A DNA stretch of 64,000 nucleotides from Candidatus Borreliella tachyglossi (lineage in GTDB: Bacteria; Spirochaetota; Spirochaetia; Borreliales; Borreliaceae). The position numbers and the translations under genes were made by a program. A model generated the notes under the pieces. The model was given only the letters and a program-made list of their open reading frames with translations, was not told where the DNA came from and did no database searches. Position 1 is the first letter of the stretch. Every line of letters starts with the position of its first letter. Where the stretch lies: positions 588,398 through 652,397 of the forward strand of contig NZ_CP025785.1 in the NCBI RefSeq assembly GCF_003076595.1, read 5' to 3'. This document shows, piece after piece, positions 57,375-64,000 of the stretch.

Positions 57375-58934
57375 TTGGCAAGGGTTTTTAAGAGTAAATA
57401 TTTTGTTTTAAGCTTGGTTTTTTTAATTTTACTAGGGTTATTTATTTTTTCTGGATTCTTATTTTATTTAAAACCTGTAATTTATGAAATATCGCCAATT
57501 CCTGCTTCGCATGAAAATATAATTGTGATTAGAGGACATAATTTAGGTACTAAGGTTGGAGATATTAATATTAATGATCACTATTTAACTAAGAGTAGCA
57601 TTGTGAGTTGGAGTGATGAGGAAGTAGTATTCAAAATTACAGATGAAATACATTCGGGTTTGATTTTTATACGGAGTGAAAAAGGAATTAGTAATGAACT
57701 TTTTCTTGTTATTAGTAGGCAAGTTCCAATTAAACTTAAGAGAGTGAATGAACCTTTTATTTTTGCTGTTCAGGGGCTAAGGTTAACGACAAACATTCCT
57801 GTTATACTGAGAGGCAGAAATTTGACAACAGCTGCTGCTGATGTTCAGATATTTATTCGAACAAAGGAAGAACTTTACAAAGTTCTTCCTCAAGATGTAT
57901 TAAGATTGAGTGGCGAGGAGATAGAGTTCATTCCGCCAAAGACTCTGCGCCTTAAGGGTGAGATTTTTTTATTGGTTGATGGAATTGAAAGTAATAAGAT
58001 ATTTTTTAACTTTGAACCGAATTTTTTTAAGTGGACTTTGGGTAGAGTTAAAAATTTTAAGATATCTCATGAAATTTATTTTGTGCAAGATACCAAGAGA
58101 GATTCTAGTTTGAAGCTGCATGATATTAATTTTAATGTTTTTTATTTAAGTCCAATTGAAAATGCAAGGCAGAAAATTAAGTTTTCAGAGAATAATGGTA
58201 TTGGATTAGATTTAAATAATTTATTTTTTAAAAGCCTAAAAGGGGATAAACATCATTTTAAATTTGAAGTTGAGACTTATAATCTAGATTTAGAAATTTT
58301 TGATAGAAAAGCTTTAGAGAATATTAAGGTGAATACAGATAAGGATATGCATGAATTTAAGGCATATGTTTTAAATAAAAAAAATAAATATTCGTCTTAT
58401 GAGTCACTTGATTTAAATCCAGTGACTCTGATTATAGGTAAAATAGATAGTGGGTCAGTTTATGAATTAGCTAAGTCTATTATTGATGCTTTAATTTTGT
58501 ATTTCAGAATTACCGATAATGATTTAAATTTGGCTGAGTCTATTAAAGTGAGAGAAATTTCGGCCGATAATCTAATAACTCTTACAAATTTGATATTTTT
58601 GCAAAAAAATATACCGTTACGAACTGCAGTTGGATTTTATTTTGATTCTGAGTCTGCTACCCTTAAAAAGCATACTTGGTGTGAATTCTTTTTAGATAAT
58701 ATTGGGTTTATTTATTTTGATATAATAAATGCGGTATTATTTAAGGATAGTTCTAGTTATTTTTTAAATATGTCAGAGAATTATATTCATTATGGATACA
58801 AGGAAGATTTTGATGATCATTTAATATCTAGTGAATACTTAGACTTGGCACTATTGAAATATAAAAGCTTAAGCAATGACAATTATTCTCTGAATTATAG
58901 GTTTTCTTTGGAGGAAAATATTAATGATAGATAG
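57375..58934 (+). CDS. Membrane-anchored TIG/IPT protein with inactive transglutaminase-like domain
   Basis: 519 residues, TTG start with AGAGG about 7 bases upstream. Residues 9-32 form one membrane anchor. Residues 33-105 look like an IPT/TIG domain ([41 protein letters not shown]); residues 128-215 are a second. The C-terminal 170 residues follow the transglutaminase-like fold with [17 protein letters not shown] and FDI, keeping His and Asp, but the position of the catalytic Cys is Leu/Ile ([11 protein letters not shown]). Probably a surface or periplasmic structural protein. BB0600 position. It overlaps glyA by 11 bases. Confidence 0.7.
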   Translation: MARVFKSKYFVLSLVFLILLGLFIFSGFLFYLKPVIYEISPIPASHENIIVIRGHNLGTKVGDININDHYLTKSSIVSWSDEEVVFKITDEIHSGLIFIRSEKGISNELFLVISRQVPIKLKRVNEPFIFAVQGLRLTTNIPVILRGRNLTTAAADVQIFIRTKEELYKVLPQDVLRLSGEEIEFIPPKTLRLKGEIFLLVDGIESNKIFFNFEPNFFKWTLGRVKNFKISHEIYFVQDTKRDSSLKLHDINFNVFYLSPIENARQKIKFSENNGIGLDLNNLFFKSLKGDKHHFKFEVETYNLDLEIFDRKALENIKVNTDKDMHEFKAYVLNKKNKYSSYESLDLNPVTLIIGKIDSGSVYELAKSIIDALILYFRITDNDLNLAESIKVREISADNLITLTNLIFLQKNIPLRTAVGFYFDSESATLKKHTWCEFFLDNIGFIYFDIINAVLFKDSSSYFLNMSENYIHYGYKEDFDDHLISSEYLDLALLKYKSLSNDNYSLNYRFSLEENINDR

Positions 58935-60177
58935 GGTTGTGTTTGATTTAATTAAAAGGGAAACTAAGAGGGAGAGAGAGAACATTGAATTGATTGCTTC
59001 AGAGAATTTTGTATCGTTGGATGTAAGACAGGCTGTTGGAAGTATTTTAACTAACAAATATGCCGAAGGCTATCCTTCTAAGAGATATTATGGTGGGTGT
59101 TTTGTTGTTGATGAGATTGAAAGTTTGGCAATGGTACGAGCAAAAGAACTTTTTAGTGCAAGTTATGCTAATGTGCAGCCTCATAGTGGATCTCAGGCTA
59201 ATATGGCTGCGATAATGGCACTTATTAAGCCTAAAGATAGAGTCCTTGGAATGGAATTGTCTCATGGTGGGCATTTAACTCATGGTAGTAAGGTCAATTT
59301 TTCTGGAATTTATTTTGATGCGTATTCTTATGGAGTGTCAAAGGATTCTGAGATTATTGATTACGATGAGGTTAAGCGAATAGCTAAAGAGTGTAGGCCT
59401 AACTTAATAATAGCCGGTGCTTCTTCTTATTCAAGAGAAATTGATTTTAAGAAATTTCGCGAGATAGCTGATGAAGTTTCTGCGTATCTTTTGTGTGATA
59501 TTGCGCATACGGCAGGTCTTATTGCTACAGGCTTCCATAACTCTCCTATTGATGTTGCACATCTGACTACAAGCACCACACATAAGACTTTAAGGGGACC
59601 CAGGGGGGGATTAATTCTATCAGGAACAGAAGCTAAGAGCATTATTAATTACAATAATAAGGAGCGAACACTAGAGAATGCAATTAATTCTTGCGTTTTC
59701 CCAGGAACTCAAGGGGGACCTTTAATGCATGTTATTGCTGGTAAGGCGGTAGCTTTTGGAGAAGCTTTGAAAGAGGACTTTAAAGATTATATTGCTAGAG
59801 TAATAGATAATACCAAAGCCATGGCTGAATATTTTGACTCAGAGGGTTTTAGGATAGTCAGCGGTGGAACTGATAATCATTTATTTTTGGTTGATCTTGG
59901 CGTTTTGGGTATTACGGGGGCTGATGCTGAAAAGATTCTTGAGGGTGTAAATATTACGCTTAATAAAAATGTGATCCCTTTTGATACAAGAAATCCTTCT
60001 TTAGCTTCTGGTATTCGAATTGGAGCTGCTGCTATTACTTCCAGAGGGCTAAATAGAGATGATTCTCTTAGGGTGGCTTATTTTATTGTTAGAGCTTTAA
60101 AAACTAAATCGGAGGATGTGCTTAGAGCTATAAAGCGAGAAGTCATAGAATTTATTAGTAGTTTTAATATGCCTTAA
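58924..60177 (+). CDS. glyA: Serine hydroxymethyltransferase
   Basis: 417 residues, PLP enzyme interconverting serine and glycine with one-carbon units for folate. PLP-Lys221 in [13 protein letters not shown] (STTHKTLRG); IELIASENF at the N-terminus; [15 protein letters not shown] lies before the ATG within the 3' end of the preceding gene, so the two are coupled. Complete and typical. Confidence 0.96.
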   Translation: MIDRVVFDLIKRETKRERENIELIASENFVSLDVRQAVGSILTNKYAEGYPSKRYYGGCFVVDEIESLAMVRAKELFSASYANVQPHSGSQANMAAIMALIKPKDRVLGMELSHGGHLTHGSKVNFSGIYFDAYSYGVSKDSEIIDYDEVKRIAKECRPNLIIAGASSYSREIDFKKFREIADEVSAYLLCDIAHTAGLIATGFHNSPIDVAHLTTSTTHKTLRGPRGGLILSGTEAKSIINYNNKERTLENAINSCVFPGTQGGPLMHVIAGKAVAFGEALKEDFKDYIARVIDNTKAMAEYFDSEGFRIVSGGTDNHLFLVDLGVLGITGADAEKILEGVNITLNKNVIPFDTRNPSLASGIRIGAAAITSRGLNRDDSLRVAYFIVRALKTKSEDVLRAIKREVIEFISSFNMP

Positions 60178-60203
60178 TTTTAATTAATAGGTTACCTGTT
60201 TCG

Positions 60204-60953
60204 ATGTCTAATTTGTTTCGGATTTTATTTTTATTGTTGTTACTTGTTTTGATTTTCAATCCCTTTACTTTGGGCATACTGTTCATGTTTATTATTTTTT
60301 TTATAATCTCCAGTCTTTTGGGGGGTTTTAGGGTATATACAACAAGAGGTTATTCTTATTCTAAGTCAAGGGAATTTGAATTTTATAAGCTGTCTTTTTT
60401 ATTAATGGCTAAGTTGATTTCTATTTTGGGATCAATGACAGGTGAACAATTAAACTATATTAACTTTATTATTAATTCTTTAAATTTGTCTGAAAGACAT
60501 AAGACAGAGCTTTATAATATATTTCATTTCTATATTACTAAGAACAGAAATGCAGACAAAATATTGTATACACTAAAACTTGGATACTTTCAGCATAAAG
60601 ATCTTTTTGTGTGGCTTGTTTCAGCTCTAAAAGAGATTAATAAGCTAGCTAGGTATAAGAATGCAGAAGGAGATAGATTTATTCTTTATGTTAGTTCTTT
60701 TCTTGAGCTTGATTTTGAGAATTATGATACTTACAAAAACATTAATATAGAGATTGTGAATCCTTATGCGGTATTGGGTTTAAAGCACAGCTCCAGTGAT
60801 GATGACATAAAGAAAACTTATAAAAAACTGGTTATGCAATGTCATCCGGATAGATTTGCAAATGAACCTATTAAGCAAAGAGAAGCGAATGAAAAATTTA
60901 TTAAGATTCGAAATGCTTATGAGAAGATCTGTAAGGATAGGAATTTAAAATAA
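60204..60953 (+). CDS. Membrane-anchored DnaJ-like protein (DjlA type)
   Basis: 249 residues. One or two N-terminal membrane segments (5-40), a helical TerB-like middle (70-165), and a C-terminal J domain: PYAVLGLKHSSSDDDIKKTY, KKLVMQCHPDR with the HPD, KFIKIRNAYEKI. This is the layout of DjlA, a co-chaperone that recruits DnaK to the inner membrane. No Gly/Phe or zinc-finger parts. BB0602 position. It ends the plus-strand run before a strong terminator. Confidence 0.88.
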   Translation: MSNLFRILFLLLLLVLIFNPFTLGILFMFIIFFIISSLLGGFRVYTTRGYSYSKSREFEFYKLSFLLMAKLISILGSMTGEQLNYINFIINSLNLSERHKTELYNIFHFYITKNRNADKILYTLKLGYFQHKDLFVWLVSALKEINKLARYKNAEGDRFILYVSSFLELDFENYDTYKNINIEIVNPYAVLGLKHSSSDDDIKKTYKKLVMQCHPDRFANEPIKQREANEKFIKIRNAYEKICKDRNLK

Positions 60954-61013
60954 TCAACATAAGGCTTACATCTGAATAGCTAAGATTATTGATATAAATG
61001 TATGAATTTATAT

Positions 61014-61056
61014 CTTGTATAAAGAATAAATTTCTATTCTTTATACAAGTTTATTT
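61014..61056 (+). terminator. Strong terminator between the DnaJ-like gene and p66
   Basis: A perfect 15-bp stem (61014-61028 with 61035-61049), 6-base loop, followed on the plus strand by TTTATTTTATTT. It lies in the gap between convergent genes; p66 transcripts from the other strand can use the same stem. Confidence 0.85.
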
Positions 61057-61059
61057 TAT

Positions 61060-62874
61060 TTAATTGAAAGCGATTTTAAATTTGAGGAATACACTTCCCA
61101 TTTTGTCTTTTTTTGCCAAGATATCATTTGAATCCCATCCAAGTGAGACTGTTGTGGCCTTTATTAAATTGTCCAGCTCAAGTCCCGCTTTTAGGTATAT
61201 ATTACTATCACCTTTAAGTGAACTTAGGACGTGGGTTCCTACATACGGAGTTATATACGCCTTTGGTGATATAGATTCTACAGGTACTGCGTAATCGAGG
61301 TATAAAGCACCACCAAGTTTAGTAGCTTCTACAAATGAAGGTGATGCGATACCCCCAGCATCATCAGATTGTGCAAGAATAGTTATTATATCCTCTGCCT
61401 TAGGCTTCTTTTTTAATAAATCGTAAACTCCCATTGAAGCTATCCAACCAAGGCCAGGTAGGATTCCTTTTTTATTGTCTTCATAAGTTGAAATCTCAAC
61501 ATTTAAAGTTTTAAATGCGTTTTGAGCGATATCTTTTACTAATTTTTTTGAAGACTTAGGCTGATATAAATTTTGTCCATAATTAATTCCAAGTCCAATT
61601 CCAGATTTTTTATCTTGTTCTCCGAATACTCTTGTATTAAAAGAATCTTTTCCTTTAATTGACCATGATTCTTTTTCTCCCTCATCTTTATTCCAAGCTA
61701 AACCTATATTAGCCCCTACAGAGAATGCAGTGTTAAAGGATTTTTTTTGGTCGAAGGCAAGTTTATTTACTTTTTCGTGGAATACATCTTTATCTTTTGG
61801 ATCGTCAGGATTAGTCTTGAAGGTATTTGCCTTTCTAGAGATGTGTCCAAATGTAGAAAAATCACTGGCAAATAAATCGAATCCAACGTCAGCTCCTGTT
61901 TGCAAAACAAGATAGGTATTCTTGTCGTTGATTTTTGAAAGCCCCATCTTATATATAAATCCAAGAGAGGTCATAATAGATGTATTTGATAAAGTGGGAA
62001 TGAAAAGATCTGACCCAGCAAGGGATTTATCCTTAAGTCCATACGTTATTGACGAGTCATTAAATACCTTGTTACCAACCGCTCCAGAGATTCCAAAGTT
62101 TAATTCAAATGGAGACTCTGCCATGACAGCAGTGGTGTCTTTTTCCAACACATTTTTTATTGGCTTCCATTTTGCCTGTATCCCGTAAAGCATACCCCTG
62201 TAAACATCATTGTAAGGCGTATCTTCTTTTTTCTTTTTATCGTCATCTGATTCACTACCGGTTATTTTATCATTTCGATTACCTGTTCCTGTAGCTCCAA
62301 TTGCAAGCACAAGTTCTAACTGAGGTAGCGTGTATCCAAACTGTAGTGTACCTATTTTTTTTGCTGTACCTCTTGCAAGAATTGTTTTACTAGTAGCTCT
62401 GTCATTGCTAGGGAAACCATAGTATTTACTTTTGATGGAAGTCATTGGGGCGAAGCTAAATAAAGACTCTTGATTAAAATCAAAATCAGTCATTGAATCC
62501 ATTTTGATGTAAAAATCATACATATTGATTTTTGCTGTAATATTCCCTACATCAAGCTTAAATGTAGCATCCTTCTTTCCTTTAACTTTTAAACCCAAAT
62601 CTTCTACTTTAATGTAAGCTGAGAAAGGATCATTCTTGCCCAATTCTGCATTTTTTTCAGATGGTAAAAATTTGATGCCTATTTGGGTTTTATTTTCCAA
62701 ACCAGGAACGAGTTCATCCATGTCGAATCTAAACTCACTGCTGTTTTCGAATTCAAATTTAGGACTCCATGGATTTAATTTAAACGCATCTTTTTCCGTG
62801 TCTGTCTCATCTGCAAAAGCCGAGACGGAAAAGATTAATAACAGTATAAAAATATAAGGTATTTGGTTACGCAT
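61060..62874 (-). CDS. p66: Outer-membrane porin and adhesin P66
   Basis: 604 residues. Signal peptide 1-21 (cut after SAFA), then a barrel-like mature protein with many alternating strands and a terminal Phe-x-Asn (KFKIAFN). P66 of B. burgdorferi forms large pores and binds beta-3 integrins; it is about 618 residues. AAGGAG lies before the ATG. On the minus strand a TATAAT (62911-62906) is about 32 bases upstream of the ATG, and a long palindrome lies beyond it. Integrin binding is not assured in other Borrelia groups. Confidence 0.93.
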   Translation of the reverse strand: MRNQIPYIFILLLIFSVSAFADETDTEKDAFKLNPWSPKFEFENSSEFRFDMDELVPGLENKTQIGIKFLPSEKNAELGKNDPFSAYIKVEDLGLKVKGKKDATFKLDVGNITAKINMYDFYIKMDSMTDFDFNQESLFSFAPMTSIKSKYYGFPSNDRATSKTILARGTAKKIGTLQFGYTLPQLELVLAIGATGTGNRNDKITGSESDDDKKKKEDTPYNDVYRGMLYGIQAKWKPIKNVLEKDTTAVMAESPFELNFGISGAVGNKVFNDSSITYGLKDKSLAGSDLFIPTLSNTSIMTSLGFIYKMGLSKINDKNTYLVLQTGADVGFDLFASDFSTFGHISRKANTFKTNPDDPKDKDVFHEKVNKLAFDQKKSFNTAFSVGANIGLAWNKDEGEKESWSIKGKDSFNTRVFGEQDKKSGIGLGINYGQNLYQPKSSKKLVKDIAQNAFKTLNVEISTYEDNKKGILPGLGWIASMGVYDLLKKKPKAEDIITILAQSDDAGGIASPSFVEATKLGGALYLDYAVPVESISPKAYITPYVGTHVLSSLKGDSNIYLKAGLELDNLIKATTVSLGWDSNDILAKKDKMGSVFLKFKIAFN

Positions 62875-62937
62875 ATTATGCTCCTTGAATGTAAAATTTA
62901 GATATATTATATATATTAAATTTTTTAAATAATATGT

Positions 62938-62969
62938 TTTTTAAATAATAGTGAACTATTATTTAAAAA
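62938..62969. repeat. 15-bp perfect inverted repeat upstream of p66
   Basis: Arms 62938-62952 and 62955-62969 with a 2-base centre, about 65-95 bases before the p66 start and upstream of its -10 box. A partial copy of the left arm lies just before it (62921-62935). It could be a regulator site. Confidence 0.8.
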
Positions 62970-63030
62970 TAAAAGTTCGAATATTTTCATAATTCATAAT
63001 ATTAAGTATTAAATAAAAATTCAAGCATTT

Positions 63031-63086
63031 TTATAGGTTATGTTGATTATTTTCCAATTTATAGGTTATGTTGATTATTTTCCAAT
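63031..63086. repeat. Exact 28-bp tandem duplication between p66 and lctP
   Basis: Bases 63031-63058 and 63059-63086 are identical. The second copy runs into the left arm of the lctP terminator (its CCAAT is part of the stem). Confidence 0.93.
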
Positions 63087-63119
63087 AAGACTTCCACAAG
63101 CTTTTGTTAGTCTTATTGG
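63082..63119 (-). terminator. Hairpin after lctP
   Basis: An 11-bp perfect stem (63082-63092 with 63109-63119), with a further 4-bp inner pair (63096-63099 with 63104-63107). It lies 25 bases past the lctP stop. The minus-strand tail is not T-rich, the plus-strand tail is. Confidence 0.6.
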
Positions 63120-63144
63120 TTTAAATTTTTAATTTTTTCTAATT

Positions 63145-64000
63145 TTATAGAAAGTATACTAATATTCCTGATATAAAAATATAGCAAAGAGCGTATATTA
63201 TAGTTTTTGAGAGCAATTTTCCTTCTTGTCCAACAAGTCCTGCAGTTGTTGTTGCTATTGTGATATTTTGAGGTGAAATCATCTTTCCCCCTGTTGCCCC
63301 TGTTGTGTTTGCGGCTGCAAGCCAGTAAGGATTAGCATTAATATTTTCTGCAATTTGTGTTTGTAAGGGGCCAAATAAGATGTTTGAAACAGTGTCGCTT
63401 CCTGTTAAGAAAGTGCCAAGAGCACCAATTAATGGACTAAATAATGGGTAGAATGTGCTTGTCAGTGTTGAGATACCATTTGCAAGGTCTTTTATCATTC
63501 CGCTATGTGTCATTAATCTTGATATTGATACTATGCAAATAATTACGAATGAAGATACTGCCATTTTTTTTATAGTGAGAATAAATACTTTAAATTGCTC
63601 AACTATAAAGACGCCTCTTATTGAATAAGATACTACTGTTGCAAGAATAATTAAGAGCCCCGGTGAGGTTATCCATTTAAAGTGCAAGGACGATGCTCCT
63701 GGATAAATAGAAAGAATAGTTTTAAAGCTTGATAGATATTTGTTTATGCCATAAAAAAGTGGTGAAACAAGTATTATGAATGAGACTATTAAGATATAGG
63801 GCAAACATGCAAGGAATCCTTGCATTGCTGATACTTTTAAATTGTTATGAGTTGTACTTCTTTTTTCAAAAAACTTTACATAAATTATTGTTATTGCCAT
63901 TGAAAGAATACTTCCCAATATTGCAGGAAGTTCAGGGCCTAAGGCTTTTGACACATAAATTTGCGAGATCGCTATTGATGCTCCTGAGAGGAGTGTAAGG
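63145..64000 (-). CDS. lctP: L-lactate permease (3' part; 5' end outside window)
   Basis: The frame is open through the right edge, so only the C-terminal about 285 residues are seen; the GTG at 63954 is internal. Many membrane segments and LctP-family blocks: SKALGPELPAILGSILSMAI, TSTFYPLFSPLIGALGTFLTG, GSDTVSNILFGPLQ, and NTTGATGGKMISPQNITIA. It imports or exports lactate with protons; Borrelia ferments sugars to lactate, so export is the likely direction. BB0604 position. Confidence 0.93.
   Translation of the reverse strand, partial: LTLLSGASIAISQIYVSKALGPELPAILGSILSMAITIIYVKFFEKRSTTHNNLKVSAMQGFLACLPYILIVSFIILVSPLFYGINKYLSSFKTILSIYPGASSLHFKWITSPGLLIILATVVSYSIRGVFIVEQFKVFILTIKKMAVSSFVIICIVSISRLMTHSGMIKDLANGISTLTSTFYPLFSPLIGALGTFLTGSDTVSNILFGPLQTQIAENINANPYWLAAANTTGATGGKMISPQNITIATTTAGLVGQEGKLLSKTIIYALCYIFISGILVYFL

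Noticed and set aside
61730-62188. Plus-strand open frames across p66
   Set aside because: Antisense shadows of p66 with no start signals.
1-64000. CRISPR array, insertion sequence, prophage or restriction-modification cluster
   Set aside because: No spaced repeats, transposase, integrase, phage structural or methylase genes were seen; the repeats found are single tandem pairs or hairpins.
1-64000. Sigma-54 promoters (TGGCAC-N5-TTGCA)
   Set aside because: The TGGCAC occurrences seen by eye (near 1474, 15724, 18170) lack the second half and lie inside genes.

Overview
The window is a very AT-rich, gene-dense piece of a Borrelia (sensu lato) main chromosome. Gene content and order follow the B. 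burgdorferi B31 stretch from about BB0554 to BB0604, judged from memory of that map: ptsH-ptsI-crr, htpG, gnd, the cheW2-cheA1-cheB2-cheY2 operon, pyrH, pyrG, mcp1, dnaE, recG, murD, femA, metG, pta, ksgA, argS, mcp2, mcp3, murB, cysS, glyA, p66, lctP. A PepV-like dipeptidase sits between cheY2 and the tRNA-Leu/pyrH pair, and there is no nucleosidase gene between metG and pta. Both differ from the B31 order as I remember it, so a relapsing-fever-group Borrelia is my best guess; the species cannot be fixed from this sequence. I saw no insertion sequence, prophage or CRISPR array.

Layout. 1-2333: three overlapping genes, normally called hypothetical, that read as degenerate large, iron-sulfur and flavin subunits of a molybdenum-hydroxylase (xanthine/CO dehydrogenase) complex. 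2488-5058: general PTS genes, ended by a strong shared hairpin and facing htpG. 7072-10606: gnd, then three small exported beta-barrel-like paralogues. 11168-17609: second chemotaxis operon. 17743-19982: dipeptidase, tRNA-Leu(CAA), pyrH. 20224-23015: glycosyltransferase and an ABC exporter pair. 23348-33328: pyrG, a small nuclease-fold protein, mcp1, dnaE-yggT-recG. 33332-43708: cell-wall genes (carboxypeptidase, murD, femA), two MATE exporters, metG, pta, ksgA. 43745-54804: comEC, CAAX protease, acyl-CoA ligase, argS, a degenerate Rnf/Nqr-type membrane protein, mcp2 and mcp3. 54807-60953: murB, cysS, a TIG/transglutaminase-fold protein, glyA, a DnaJ-like protein. 61060-64000: p66 and the 3' part of lctP, with repeats between them.

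The most interesting reading is that two 'hypothetical' loci are relics or repurposed versions of redox complexes. The molybdenum-hydroxylase trio has lost the N-terminal [2Fe-2S] cysteines and the catalytic glutamate. The Rnf/Nqr-like protein has lost both positions that bind iron-sulfur in the family. This fits the known lack of iron and molybdenum-cofactor metabolism in Borrelia. Other points are a group of genes without Shine-Dalgarno sites whose -10 boxes lie 5-11 bases before the start codon (possible leaderless mRNAs), and long perfect inverted repeats inside comEC and directly before the pta ribosome site.
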